Source: Atribacterota bacterium
Lineage (GTDB): Bacteria > Atribacterota > Phoenicimicrobiia > Phoenicimicrobiales > Stramentimicrobiaceae
Assembly: GCA_028696495.1 (NCBI GenBank)
Contig: JAQVGY010000004.1
Coordinates: forward strand, 1-42,331
DNA length: 42,331 nucleotides
Direction: 5' to 3'
Position 1 is the first letter of the stretch. Each line of letters starts with the position of its first letter. Positions 26,344 to 34,661 of the stretch are shown one piece after another. Both the position numbers and the translations under genes were made by a program. Under the pieces are notes generated by a model. It made no database searches, had not been told where the DNA came from, and saw only the letters and a list, made by a program, of their open reading frames with translations.

Positions 26344-28473
26344 TCAATCTCCTTCCATTCTTATTACTTCTTTCACCGCCTTAAGACTCCTCAGGCGAGC
26401 CATAATCTCCTTTAGATGGTCAAGTGTGTTGACGGCAATAGTTAGATTAATTATAGCAACGTTGTTTTTATTGGCAACACCTTTGATATATTTAATTCCA
26501 GCTTTATGGTTGAAAAGCACCATTGATATATCGGATATCAAGCTCTTTCTATCTACAGATATTATCTTAATATTTACAGGAAAAGAATTATCTTCTGTAT
26601 CATACCAATCGGCTTTGATAAATCTTTCTTCTTCCTGAGAAAAATTTTTTAAATTAGGGCATTCTGCCCTATGAATAGTAACACCTCTCCCCCTGGTAAT
26701 ATAACCGATGATATCATCACCGGGAACGGGATAGCAGCATTTAGCAAAACGTATTAAAATATTATCTACCCCTTCAATTCTTACCCCCTTCTCAACCTTT
26801 TTTTCTCTAATTATCTCTTCCTTAACCTGGGCTTCCTGTTTTTTCTCCTGAGGTATAAGCTTGTTAATCAGATGAAGAGGATTAAATTTTCTATAACCAA
26901 TGGCTTCATAGAGAGAATCGGGATCGGTATAACCCATTTGCTGGCAGATATCAGCAATTTTCTTTTCAAACTCCGGGCTCCAGGGAACTTTAAACTTTTC
27001 GAGTTCTTTTAAAACCAGAGCTTTGCCTTTTTCTATATTTTCTGTCCGGAATTCTTTCTTAAACCAGGACTTAATTCTGGCCTTGGCGGCAGAGGTTTGA
27101 ACAAATTTTAGCCAATCCCTGCTGGGACCGGTAGAAGTTTTTGATGTGATTATACCAACTATATCCCCACTTTTTAATTCATGATTTAGTGGTACTATCT
27201 TATTATTTATCTTTGCGCCGACACAATGGTGTCCAATTTCAGTATGAATAGCATAGGCAAAATCTATCGGAGTAGAGCCAAGTGGCAGAATTTTTACATC
27301 ACCTTTAGGGGTAAAGGTATAGACCTCATATTGCAATAAATCAATTTTTAAATTTTCCATAAATTCTCGCGGGTCTTTTAATTCTTTTTGCCAGTCCAGA
27401 ATTTGCCTTAACCAGGTAAGCCTCTCTTCAAATTTACTATCTTTTAAAAGTTCTTCTTTCCCCTTATATTTCCAGTGTGCGGCAATTCCATATTCTGCTG
27501 TTCGATGCATTTCCTCAGTTCTAATCTGTACTTCTAAAAGCTCACCTTCGGAAGTAATAACAGTAGTATGAAGGGATTGATACATATTTGATTTGGGCAT
27601 AGCAATATAATCTTTAAATCTACCGGGTACCGGTTTCCAGATAGAGTGAAGAAATCCTAAAGAAGCATAACAATCGGTTATGGTATTACATATAATCCTG
27701 ATAGCCATCAAATCATAAATTTGAAAAAAATCTTTGTCCTGCTCCTTCATCTTCTTATAAATACTATAAATATTTTTGGGTCTACCCTGTATTCTGGCTT
27801 TAATACCAAATTTTTGTAATTCTTCTTCTATTTTATTCTCAATGTACTCAATATATTTTTCTCTTTCTGCCCTGCTTCTGGCAACAGTTTTAGCTAACTC
27901 ACTATATTTCTTGGGGTCTAAATTAAGCAGTGAATAATCTTCTAATTCCCACTTTACCCGGTATAACCCTAACCTGTTGGCAATAGGAACATAAATATCC
28001 AGTGTTTCACGGGCTTTTTTCAAGCGTTTGGCAGCGGGCATGAACTTCAATGTGCTCATATTATTCAGTCTATCTGCTAACTTTATCAAAATAACCCGGA
28101 TATCTTCAGCAATTGCCAGAAACATTTTACGAAAACTTTCTACTTGCCTCTCCTCCTGGGTACGAAAAGAAATCTTACTCAGCTTGGTTACTCCATTTAC
28201 TAACATTGCCACTTCTTCTCCAAAGGCATCATTTATTTCTTCCAGTTTCACTTGAGTGTCCTCCACTACATCATGCAGTAAAGCAGCCACAATAGTAATG
28301 GTATCCATATTTAAATCTGCCAGTATATCGGCCACCTCTAAAGGGTGGGATAAATATGGCTGCCCTGAATACCTTTTTTGATTCTGATGAGCCTTATGAG
28401 AAAAAGAATATGCTTTCATTAAAAAATCAATATCAGCCTCTGGATTGTAAGATTTTATTTTATTTATCAGCAT
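26344..28473 (-). CDS. rel: Bifunctional (p)ppGpp synthetase/hydrolase
   Basis: The 709-aa protein has the full long-RSH layout: HD hydrolase (SGQPYLSHPLEVADILADLN, ALLHDVVEDT), synthetase (GRFKDYIAMPKSNMYQSLHT, EVQIRTEEMHRTAEYGIAAH), TGS (YTFTPKGDVKILPLGSTPID), a zinc-finger/helical region (FAKCCYPVPGDDIIGYITRG) and a C-terminal ACT domain. The RFKD form of the RxKD motif and an intact HD site point to a bifunctional Rel. The ATG at 28473 has no strong ribosome binding site. Confidence 0.95.
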   Translation of the reverse strand: MLINKIKSYNPEADIDFLMKAYSFSHKAHQNQKRYSGQPYLSHPLEVADILADLNMDTITIVAALLHDVVEDTQVKLEEINDAFGEEVAMLVNGVTKLSKISFRTQEERQVESFRKMFLAIAEDIRVILIKLADRLNNMSTLKFMPAAKRLKKARETLDIYVPIANRLGLYRVKWELEDYSLLNLDPKKYSELAKTVARSRAEREKYIEYIENKIEEELQKFGIKARIQGRPKNIYSIYKKMKEQDKDFFQIYDLMAIRIICNTITDCYASLGFLHSIWKPVPGRFKDYIAMPKSNMYQSLHTTVITSEGELLEVQIRTEEMHRTAEYGIAAHWKYKGKEELLKDSKFEERLTWLRQILDWQKELKDPREFMENLKIDLLQYEVYTFTPKGDVKILPLGSTPIDFAYAIHTEIGHHCVGAKINNKIVPLNHELKSGDIVGIITSKTSTGPSRDWLKFVQTSAAKARIKSWFKKEFRTENIEKGKALVLKELEKFKVPWSPEFEKKIADICQQMGYTDPDSLYEAIGYRKFNPLHLINKLIPQEKKQEAQVKEEIIREKKVEKGVRIEGVDNILIRFAKCCYPVPGDDIIGYITRGRGVTIHRAECPNLKNFSQEEERFIKADWYDTEDNSFPVNIKIISVDRKSLISDISMVLFNHKAGIKYIKGVANKNNVAIINLTIAVNTLDHLKEIMARLRSLKAVKEVIRMEGD

Positions 28474-28824
28474 TTCAATGGTAATTGATTTATTTATTTT
28501 GGATTCCTCTTTACTCGATAAACTACTAACAGCATGGATATAAAATTGTAGATATGTAATAGAATCACTCGTTATTTGAAATAAGCATACTATTTTTGAT
28601 TAAGCTGGTCTATTTTAATGAAAATTGGAGTTACAAAATCTGTTCTAAACCTCTGCTTGCCATCCATTAGTTATGTTCTATTTAACAGATGATTGTTGTT
28701 TTAAAGTATTTGACTATTTGACATTCAGGTAATTATGTTAGCCAGATACAATTTATTTTTCTATGATATTTCTTGAAATGTTTTTATGATGATAAGAGTG
28801 GAAAGTCTACAATTTTTAATATTT
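28474..28824. other. 351-bp AT-rich gap between apt and rel
   Basis: No gene is seen. It contains a short inverted repeat, ATCTGTT (28638-28644) and AACAGAT (28684-28690), enclosing TGTTCTATTTAA, a 12-mer that recurs in the secD leader. No clear terminator follows apt and no consensus promoter precedes rel. Confidence 0.4.
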
Positions 28825-29343
28825 TTATATATTATACTTTATCAGGGAAAATATTTCATATCCCTTTAATTTCTCTCGTCCTTTTAGCATTTCTAATTCA
28901 ATAATAAAATCAGCACCTACCACTATACCCTCTAATTTTTCAATAAGTTTAAAAACAGCCAGGGTGGTACCACCGGTAGCTAACAGGTCATCTATAACCA
29001 TGATACGGCTGCCTTTTGGAAATGCGTCACTATGGATTTCTAATATACTCTCCCCATACTCCAATTGGTAAGAAATCTTCTCAACCTGATAAGGAAGCCT
29101 GCCCTCTTTGCGAATAGGTACAAAACCTACCTTTAAATTATAGGCAACCGGTGCACCAATGATAAATCCTCGTGCTTCAATACCAGCAATAAAGTCTATG
29201 TTTAAATTTTCACAATGTCTGGTAATCCGGTCAATGGCATAGCGATAAGCATCCTTATCTCTGAGCAATGTGGTGATATCCTTAAATTGAATTCCTTTTA
29301 CTGGAAAATCAGGTACATTTCTTATAATATTTCTTAGATCCAT
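28825..29343 (-). CDS. apt: Adenine phosphoribosyltransferase
   Basis: This 172-aa purine-salvage enzyme converts adenine and PRPP to AMP. It begins with NVPDFPVKGIQFKDITTLLR, has the IEARGFIIGAPVAY and IRKEGRLPYQV segments and the PRPP-binding loop MVIDDLLATGGTT near 121-133. Length is typical. It lies between secF and rel, a frequent neighbourhood for apt. Confidence 0.96.
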   Translation of the reverse strand: MDLRNIIRNVPDFPVKGIQFKDITTLLRDKDAYRYAIDRITRHCENLNIDFIAGIEARGFIIGAPVAYNLKVGFVPIRKEGRLPYQVEKISYQLEYGESILEIHSDAFPKGSRIMVIDDLLATGGTTLAVFKLIEKLEGIVVGADFIIELEMLKGREKLKGYEIFSLIKYNI

Positions 29344-29401
29344 TAGGTTTAATCCTCCTGATAAAAGAACTGGCTAGTTAATATATTTATAATGGAAAAT
29401 C

Positions 29402-30364
29402 TTATTTTTTCTTTTTACTCTTTTTTACTTTTTTAACAACTTTGATTTCTTGTTCTACAGCTTTCTGAGTGCTTGCAGGAATTTTTTTAGCTGATATTGT
29501 ACCTTTTTTATCAAACTCTAAAAGTATAGGACCTGCGATACAGATTGAAGAATAAGTTCCCACAGTGATACCAACTAAAAGTACAAAGGCGAAATCAGAT
29601 AAGGTACCGCCAAAAAAATATAAAGCCAGAACTGGTAATAAAGTAGTAAGTGAGGTATAAATAGTCCTGCTTAATGATTGATTTATACTTAAATCGATTA
29701 CCTCTCCCAAAGGTGAACGTATTTTTGTTTTCAAATTCTCTCTCAATCGGTCAAATATGACAATAGTGTTATTTATAGAATATCCCACTATGGTCAGTAT
29801 AGCAGCTATAATGGGAATGCTTATCTCTTTTTGTAATATGGAAAGGGTCCCCAGGACAATTAACACGGCAACAGCCAGTGCTATAATGGAAGCAATAGCA
29901 TATTTGAATTGAAATCTTATCGTTATATATGCTATCATACCAACAAAAGCGAAGATAACAGCCAGGCTGGCAAGTTGTTTTAAGGATTGGCCGATAACCG
30001 GACCAACCGTCTCTACTCTCAATACCTCAAATACTCCAATTCGTTCTTCGATTGTTTCTAATATCTTCTGCCTCTCTGGAAGTTCGACCTGGACAGTCTT
30101 TATTACAAATTCATTGTTGGATAATGACTGTATGGTGCTGCTGGCTAAATTCATTTCCCCTAACACATTCCTGATTTCGGCAACAGTAACATTGCTCTCC
30201 TTAAAAGCCAATTGAATAAGGGTTCCACCAGCAAAATCAATACTAAAATTAAATCCTTGAAATAATAGTGAAATCAAACTAATCAGAATTACTATACCGG
30301 TAATCGTATAAAACAATTTTCTTCTTGAAACAAATTTAATATCTGCCTTACTAAGAATATTCAT
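29402..30364 (-). CDS. secF: Protein translocase subunit SecF
   Basis: This 320-aa inner-membrane protein has the SecF N-terminal FSIDFAGGTLIQLAF strand, a periplasmic domain near 45-125 and six transmembrane segments with the conserved SINNTIVIFDRLRENL and GTYSSICIAGPILL regions. The tail is strongly basic (KKVKKSKKKK). I choose the ATG at 30364, 7 nt after GGAGG; the TTG just before it is less likely. It follows secD by 28 nt. SecDF uses the proton or sodium gradient to assist late export. Confidence 0.95.
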   Translation of the reverse strand: MNILSKADIKFVSRRKLFYTITGIVILISLISLLFQGFNFSIDFAGGTLIQLAFKESNVTVAEIRNVLGEMNLASSTIQSLSNNEFVIKTVQVELPERQKILETIEERIGVFEVLRVETVGPVIGQSLKQLASLAVIFAFVGMIAYITIRFQFKYAIASIIALAVAVLIVLGTLSILQKEISIPIIAAILTIVGYSINNTIVIFDRLRENLKTKIRSPLGEVIDLSINQSLSRTIYTSLTTLLPVLALYFFGGTLSDFAFVLLVGITVGTYSSICIAGPILLEFDKKGTISAKKIPASTQKAVEQEIKVVKKVKKSKKKK

Positions 30365-30392
30365 CAATAATCCTCCAATACCATAAACAATG

Positions 30393-31583
30393 TCAAACTA
30401 ATGCTTTCTCGGTCAAACGCTGTCCCAATAATTCTAAAACCAATTTAGTTACCACCAGGGCTGTAAACATACTCACCACAATACCAATGCTTAAAGTAAC
30501 AGCAAACCCTCTAATAGGACCACTGCCAAAATAGAGAAGGGCGATTGCTGCAATCAAGGTAGTAACATTGGCATCAAAAATTGCTACAAATGCTTTAGAA
30601 AATCCTGCTTCAATAGATGCCCTGAAGGTTTTGTCCATTTGTAGCTCTTCTTTAATTCTTTCAAAGATTAATATATTAGCATCAACAGCCATTCCTATGG
30701 TAAGAACAATCCCGGCTATTCCCGGTAAAGTAAGGGTGGCATTGAGTATTGCCAGGCCCCCCATCATCAAAAGCATACATATCAATAATGCCAGATCTGC
30801 AACCAGGCCAAACCATTTATATATAACAACCATAAAGATGAGTATCAAAAATAGTCCTACAATGCCTGCCTTTAAACTACGGTTAATGGAATCTCTGCCC
30901 AGTGTAGGCCCAATAGACCGGTTTTCTAAAATTTTAACTTCTACCGGGAGAGCACCACTTCTCAACAGCAAAGCCAGCCTTTGTGCATCTTCTACCGAAA
31001 ACTGGCCTACAATAGAAGCTTCGCCGCTGGGAATAGGTTCTTGTACTACCGGTGTTGAGATTTCTTGTCCATCCAGTGTAATGGCTAAAATCTTCCCTAC
31101 ATTTTTAGTTGTAGCCTGTTCAAATAGCTTTGCTCCTTCCTCATCAAATTCAAGAATAACATTAGGCCTGCCAAAGCGGTCAAAAGATGTTTTAGCTGTC
31201 TTTAAATAAGCCCCGGTCAATAATGTTTCACCATTCTGGTCTTTAAATTCCAATAAGGCAGTCTTTCCAATAAGGCCCTCAGCCTCCTGGGGGTCATCCA
31301 TTCCAGGCAATTGGACCAGAATTCTCCTCTCTCCCTGACGTTGTATTACCGGTTCTTTTACACCTTCCGGATTGATTCTGTTGGTGATTATTTCTATTAC
31401 CCGGTTTACCGCATCGCTATCAACCGGTGCATTTGGTGAATCGACACATTCTAAAACAATATGCGACCCGCCTTGTAAGTCAAGGCCCAGATTTATATTC
31501 TTATCCAGGGGGAAGACGAAATACAGGGCAAGTCCAATCACCAGTATAACAAAAACCATCCTAAACATTTGTAACTGCTTCAT
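30393..31583 (-). CDS. secD: Protein translocase subunit SecD
   Basis: This 396-aa protein has the SecD N-terminal LGLDLQGGSHIVLE motif, an N-terminal transmembrane helix (residues 6-24), the periplasmic P1/P4 region up to ~225, and C-terminal membrane segments with TLPGIAGIVLTIGMAVDANI and FERIKEEL. An AGAGGAG site is 10 nt before the ATG. A consensus promoter lies ~330 nt upstream, so the mRNA has a long leader. YajC is upstream but separated by a strong terminator. Confidence 0.95.
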   Translation of the reverse strand: MKQLQMFRMVFVILVIGLALYFVFPLDKNINLGLDLQGGSHIVLECVDSPNAPVDSDAVNRVIEIITNRINPEGVKEPVIQRQGERRILVQLPGMDDPQEAEGLIGKTALLEFKDQNGETLLTGAYLKTAKTSFDRFGRPNVILEFDEEGAKLFEQATTKNVGKILAITLDGQEISTPVVQEPIPSGEASIVGQFSVEDAQRLALLLRSGALPVEVKILENRSIGPTLGRDSINRSLKAGIVGLFLILIFMVVIYKWFGLVADLALLICMLLMMGGLAILNATLTLPGIAGIVLTIGMAVDANILIFERIKEELQMDKTFRASIEAGFSKAFVAIFDANVTTLIAAIALLYFGSGPIRGFAVTLSIGIVVSMFTALVVTKLVLELLGQRLTEKALV

Positions 31584-31904
31584 ATTTGTTTTACTCCTCT
31601 GCTTATAAGGGGCGCTCCACCCCTTAAATTATTGATTTCTTTTACCAGTGTTTTACTCTGACTTCATTCTGTTCTATTTAATCATCTATCTATAACCAGT
31701 TTAACAATGGAAATGGAACAGATTAAATTAAAATTGGATTCAAAATATTATTATAATTTAAGATTATAAATAATATATCGCCGATTTATTTGTAATAGGA
31801 TTTATTACCTGTGTATTTATCTATGGTGAAATACTTCTCAGGGATGATGCTACCAGGAATTTCAGTCTTTACAATTATAGGGAAGAAGCCAAATAAATTA
31901 AAAC
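31584..31904 (-). promoter_or_regulatory. Long secD 5' leader with two hairpins
   Basis: This ~320-nt untranslated stretch lies between the promoter at 31911-31940 and secD. It holds an imperfect 12-bp inverted repeat (31668-31679 with 31711-31722, one mismatch) and a hairpin next to the secD ribosome binding site (31606-31626). I see no start codon with a usable ribosome binding site, and no riboswitch consensus that I know. Confidence 0.4.
31606..31626 (-). promoter_or_regulatory. Hairpin just upstream of the secD ribosome binding site
   Basis: TAAGGGG (31606-31612) and CCCCTTA (31620-31626) form a perfect 7-bp stem with a 7-nt loop. It ends about 10 nt before AGAGGAG. It has no U-run after it, so translational control or RNA stability is likelier than termination. 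Confidence 0.45.
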
Positions 31905-31910
31905 CATATG

Positions 31911-31940
31911 ATTATATTATTAAACAAATTCCTCTGTCAA
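31911..31940 (-). promoter_or_regulatory. Consensus sigma-70 promoter for secDF
   Basis: The minus strand has TTGACA (31935-31940), an 18-bp spacer and TATAAT (31911-31916): perfect hexamers. It sits directly after the yajC terminator, so secD-secF start a new transcript. Confidence 0.7.
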
Positions 31941-31984
31941 TTCATTTAGTCAAATATTCTCTAACAACAAAATAAAATAACAAG

Positions 31985-32009
31985 AAGGGCAGGTTTAGAA
32001 CCTGCCCTT
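31985..32009 (-). terminator. Intrinsic terminator after yajC
   Basis: AAGGGCAGGTT (31985-31995) and AACCTGCCCTT (31999-32009) form a perfect 11-bp stem with a 3-nt loop. The minus-strand transcript continues CUUGUUAUUUUAUUUUG, which is U-rich. It lies 30 nt after the yajC stop. Confidence 0.8.
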
Positions 32010-32039
32010 GACTTTTCCCCTTCAGTTTTCTCCGGGTTT

Positions 32040-32303
32040 TTAGTTTTCTCTTTTTGAGCCGATAGCACTTCTGGTGGTATTAATCTTTACATCTTTGGAT
32101 ATTTCTAAGGTAAATACATCTCCTTTAATCTCTCTGATAATACCATAAATTCCGCCAATAGTAATTACCTTATCCCCCACTTTTAAGCTATCTAACATGT
32201 CTTTATGTTTCTTCTGCCTTTGTTGCTGAGGGCGAATGAGAATAAAATAAAAAATAGCAAAGATAATTATTAAAGGTAAAAATTGTTGAATGCTTTGAGC
32301 CAT
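32040..32303 (-). CDS. yajC: Preprotein translocase subunit YajC
   Basis: This 87-aa protein has one N-terminal transmembrane helix (FLPLIIIFAIFYFILI) followed by the RPQQQRQKKHKDMLDSLKVG and DKVITIGGIYGII signature of YajC. It associates with SecDF. I choose the ATG at 32303 (MAQSIQQF); a GTG five codons upstream is also possible, and AAGGAAAGG lies before both. A strong terminator separates it from secD, which is unusual for this pair. Confidence 0.92.
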   Translation of the reverse strand: MAQSIQQFLPLIIIFAIFYFILIRPQQQRQKKHKDMLDSLKVGDKVITIGGIYGIIREIKGDVFTLEISKDVKINTTRSAIGSKREN

Positions 32304-32374
32304 ATATTTATTCCACACCTTTCCTTTGTAATTCCTTAAAATTATACCTAATTAATCTATTTTTTTCAAATATT

Positions 32375-33505
32375 TTAAGTTGTTTCCTCTTGAACTAAAT
32401 AATTATTATAGAAATCTCTCTTAAAAGATTCCAATTTGTCTTCTAAAATTGCCTCTCTTATATTTTCCATCAGTTGCTTCATAAAATGTAAATTATGAAT
32501 TGTTCCTAAAATTGGACCCAGCATTTCTTTGGCTAAATAAAGGTGTCTTAAATAAGCACAGCTAAAATTCTGGCAGGTATAACAGTGACAATTCTGGTCA
32601 ACTGGCCCCAGTTCTTCTTTATACCTGGCATTGGTAATGGATATTTTTCCATTACCAGTAAAGAGGCATCCATTCCTTCCATTTCTGGTGGGCAGTACAC
32701 AATCAAACATATCTATACCTCTTGTAACTCCTTCAATAATTGATTCAGGAGCTCCTACACCCATTAAGTATCTCGGTTTACCAGCAGGCAGCAAAGGCAC
32801 AATATGGTCCAAAATCTCGTACATTAAAGGTTTTGGTTCTCCTACGCTCAATCCTCCCAGGGCGTATCCCGGAAAATCCAGCTCAATTAATTTTAAGCAA
32901 TTTTCTTTACGGATATCATGAAAAAGACCACCCTGGGTAATAGCAAACAATGTCTGGTCTTTTCTGTTATGATATTTCTGGCATTCCTTTGCCCAACTAT
33001 AGGTCCTTTCGGCTGCTAACTGTGTCTCATATTTGTTGGAGGGGTATGGTGTACATTGATCAAAAACCATGGCAATATCTGAACCCAGAGCCATTTGAAT
33101 TTCCATTACCTTTTCTGGATTAATAAAATGTGTCGAGCCGTCGATATAAGATTGAAAGGTAACTCCATCATCATTAATTTTGTTTATTCTCCCTAAACTA
33201 AATACCTGAAATCCTCCGCTATCAGTCAAAATTGCTTTATCCCAACCCATAAATTTGTGTAATCCACCACATTCCCGAATAAGCTGATGCCCGGGCCTTA
33301 AAAAGAGATGATAGGCATTACTCAGTATTATGGAAAAACCTAATTCATCAATCTCTTTGGGTAAAATACCCTTGATAGTAGCCTGGGTCCCTACAGGCAT
33401 AAATACCGGTGTTTCAACTATACCATGTGTTGTCTTAATAATACCCAGCCTTGCCTTATTATTAGCCTCATTTATCTCTTTAAGAACTTTAAACTGAAAA
33501 GACAT
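32375..33505 (-). CDS. tgt: tRNA-guanine transglycosylase
   Basis: This 376-aa enzyme swaps guanine-34 for preQ1 in tRNAs for Asp, Asn, His and Tyr. It has the active-site TDSGGFQVFSL with D95, the GGLSVGEPK loop, DCVLPTRNGRNG, and a zinc site CHCYTCQNFSC followed by His near 305-325. The neighbours yajC and queA are typical. Length is normal. Confidence 0.97.
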   Translation of the reverse strand: MSFQFKVLKEINEANNKARLGIIKTTHGIVETPVFMPVGTQATIKGILPKEIDELGFSIILSNAYHLFLRPGHQLIRECGGLHKFMGWDKAILTDSGGFQVFSLGRINKINDDGVTFQSYIDGSTHFINPEKVMEIQMALGSDIAMVFDQCTPYPSNKYETQLAAERTYSWAKECQKYHNRKDQTLFAITQGGLFHDIRKENCLKLIELDFPGYALGGLSVGEPKPLMYEILDHIVPLLPAGKPRYLMGVGAPESIIEGVTRGIDMFDCVLPTRNGRNGCLFTGNGKISITNARYKEELGPVDQNCHCYTCQNFSCAYLRHLYLAKEMLGPILGTIHNLHFMKQLMENIREAILEDKLESFKRDFYNNYLVQEETT

Positions 33506-33616
33506 TTTATCTCTTTTCTTCTTCTAATAGAATAAAAATATTTTACTTTTTATCAGTACCCGTACCAAAGTCTGGTTAGAAATCCAAAGCAAGCCCTATT
33601 TGCTCATAAATTGAAA

Positions 33617-34639
33617 TTATTGTATGAACATAGCGTCCCCAAAACTATAAAAACGATAACCTTCCCTGATAGCTTCATAATACGCTTTAAAAAGAAAATC
33701 TTTCCCGGCAAAGGCAGCGGCCAGCATTAAAGGTGTCGAGCGGGGTAAATGAAAATTAGTAATTAAAGCGTTAATAACTTTATAATGATAGCCTGGATAA
33801 ATAAATAAATTGGTCCAGCGAGTACCTTCAGAAACTCTGTTATTGATAAAAGCAGATTCCAGAGCGCGTGTAACAGATGTTCCCACTCCTATAATCTTTC
33901 TCTTCTCCAAAAAGGCTTTGTTAATAGTTTTAGAATTTTCAAGTGTTATAGTATAGAGCTCCTCTTTCATCTTATGTTCTTCCACCTGATAAGCTTTTAC
34001 TAATTCAAAAGTCCCTCTTCCAATATGTAAGGTTAAGTAGATTATATCAATACCTTTTTTTTTAATTTTAGACAGCAGCTCTTCTGTAAAATGTATACCT
34101 GCAGTCGGTGCAGCTATAGAGCCCTCATTTCGAGCATATACGGTCTGATAACTATCGGGATTTTTAAGATTTTTTTTAATATAGGGAGGAGTTGGAATAT
34201 TACCAATCCTATGCAGTATTTCTTGAATATCCCCCTCTGCCTCCATTTCAAGAAGGAAGATTCCCTGTTCCTCATCTTTATTGAGCACTATGGCGGATAA
34301 TTGTTCTGAAAAAACAATTTCCGTACCTGGAGGAGCTTTTCTACCAGGCTTCAAAAGTGCCTGCCAGCAATTATCCGATATGGGATTAATTAATAAAACT
34401 TCGATTTTTCCGCCACTCTCTTTCTTAGAGCCAAATAGGCGGGCGGGTACTACTTTGCTATCATTTAGTACAAGAAGATCGCCCGGGCTCAAGAGTTCGA
34501 TTATCTGAAAAAATTTTTTATGTTTTATTACCCCATCTTTTTTATCAAGAACCATTAGTCTACAATCTTCCCTCTTTTCCAGCGGTTCTTGAGCAATATA
34601 TTTAGGTGGTAATTCAAAGTCAAATATAGTGATATCCAT
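33617..34639 (-). CDS. queA: S-adenosylmethionine:tRNA ribosyltransferase-isomerase
   Basis: This 340-aa enzyme transfers and rearranges the ribosyl part of SAM onto preQ1 in tRNA to make epoxyqueuosine. It has FDFELPPKYIAQEPLEKRED, GDLLVLNDSKVVPARL, YARNEGSIAAPTAGIHFT and LPRSTPLMLAAAFAG. I set the start at the ATG at 34639 (MDITIFDF), 5 nt after GAGGT. A TTG four codons upstream is part of that ribosome binding site and is rejected. It is 111 nt before tgt. Confidence 0.96.
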   Translation of the reverse strand: MDITIFDFELPPKYIAQEPLEKREDCRLMVLDKKDGVIKHKKFFQIIELLSPGDLLVLNDSKVVPARLFGSKKESGGKIEVLLINPISDNCWQALLKPGRKAPPGTEIVFSEQLSAIVLNKDEEQGIFLLEMEAEGDIQEILHRIGNIPTPPYIKKNLKNPDSYQTVYARNEGSIAAPTAGIHFTEELLSKIKKKGIDIIYLTLHIGRGTFELVKAYQVEEHKMKEELYTITLENSKTINKAFLEKRKIIGVGTSVTRALESAFINNRVSEGTRWTNLFIYPGYHYKVINALITNFHLPRSTPLMLAAAFAGKDFLFKAYYEAIREGYRFYSFGDAMFIQ

Positions 34640-34661
34640 TATAAACCTCAAGAAAATCTGT

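Noticed and set aside
31796-31911. Stop-free minus-strand run of 38 codons in the secD leader that reads like protein (contains KTEIPGSIIPEKYF)
   Set aside because: It has no start codon or ribosome binding site and begins inside the promoter -10. It could be a decayed gene tail, but chance is as likely.
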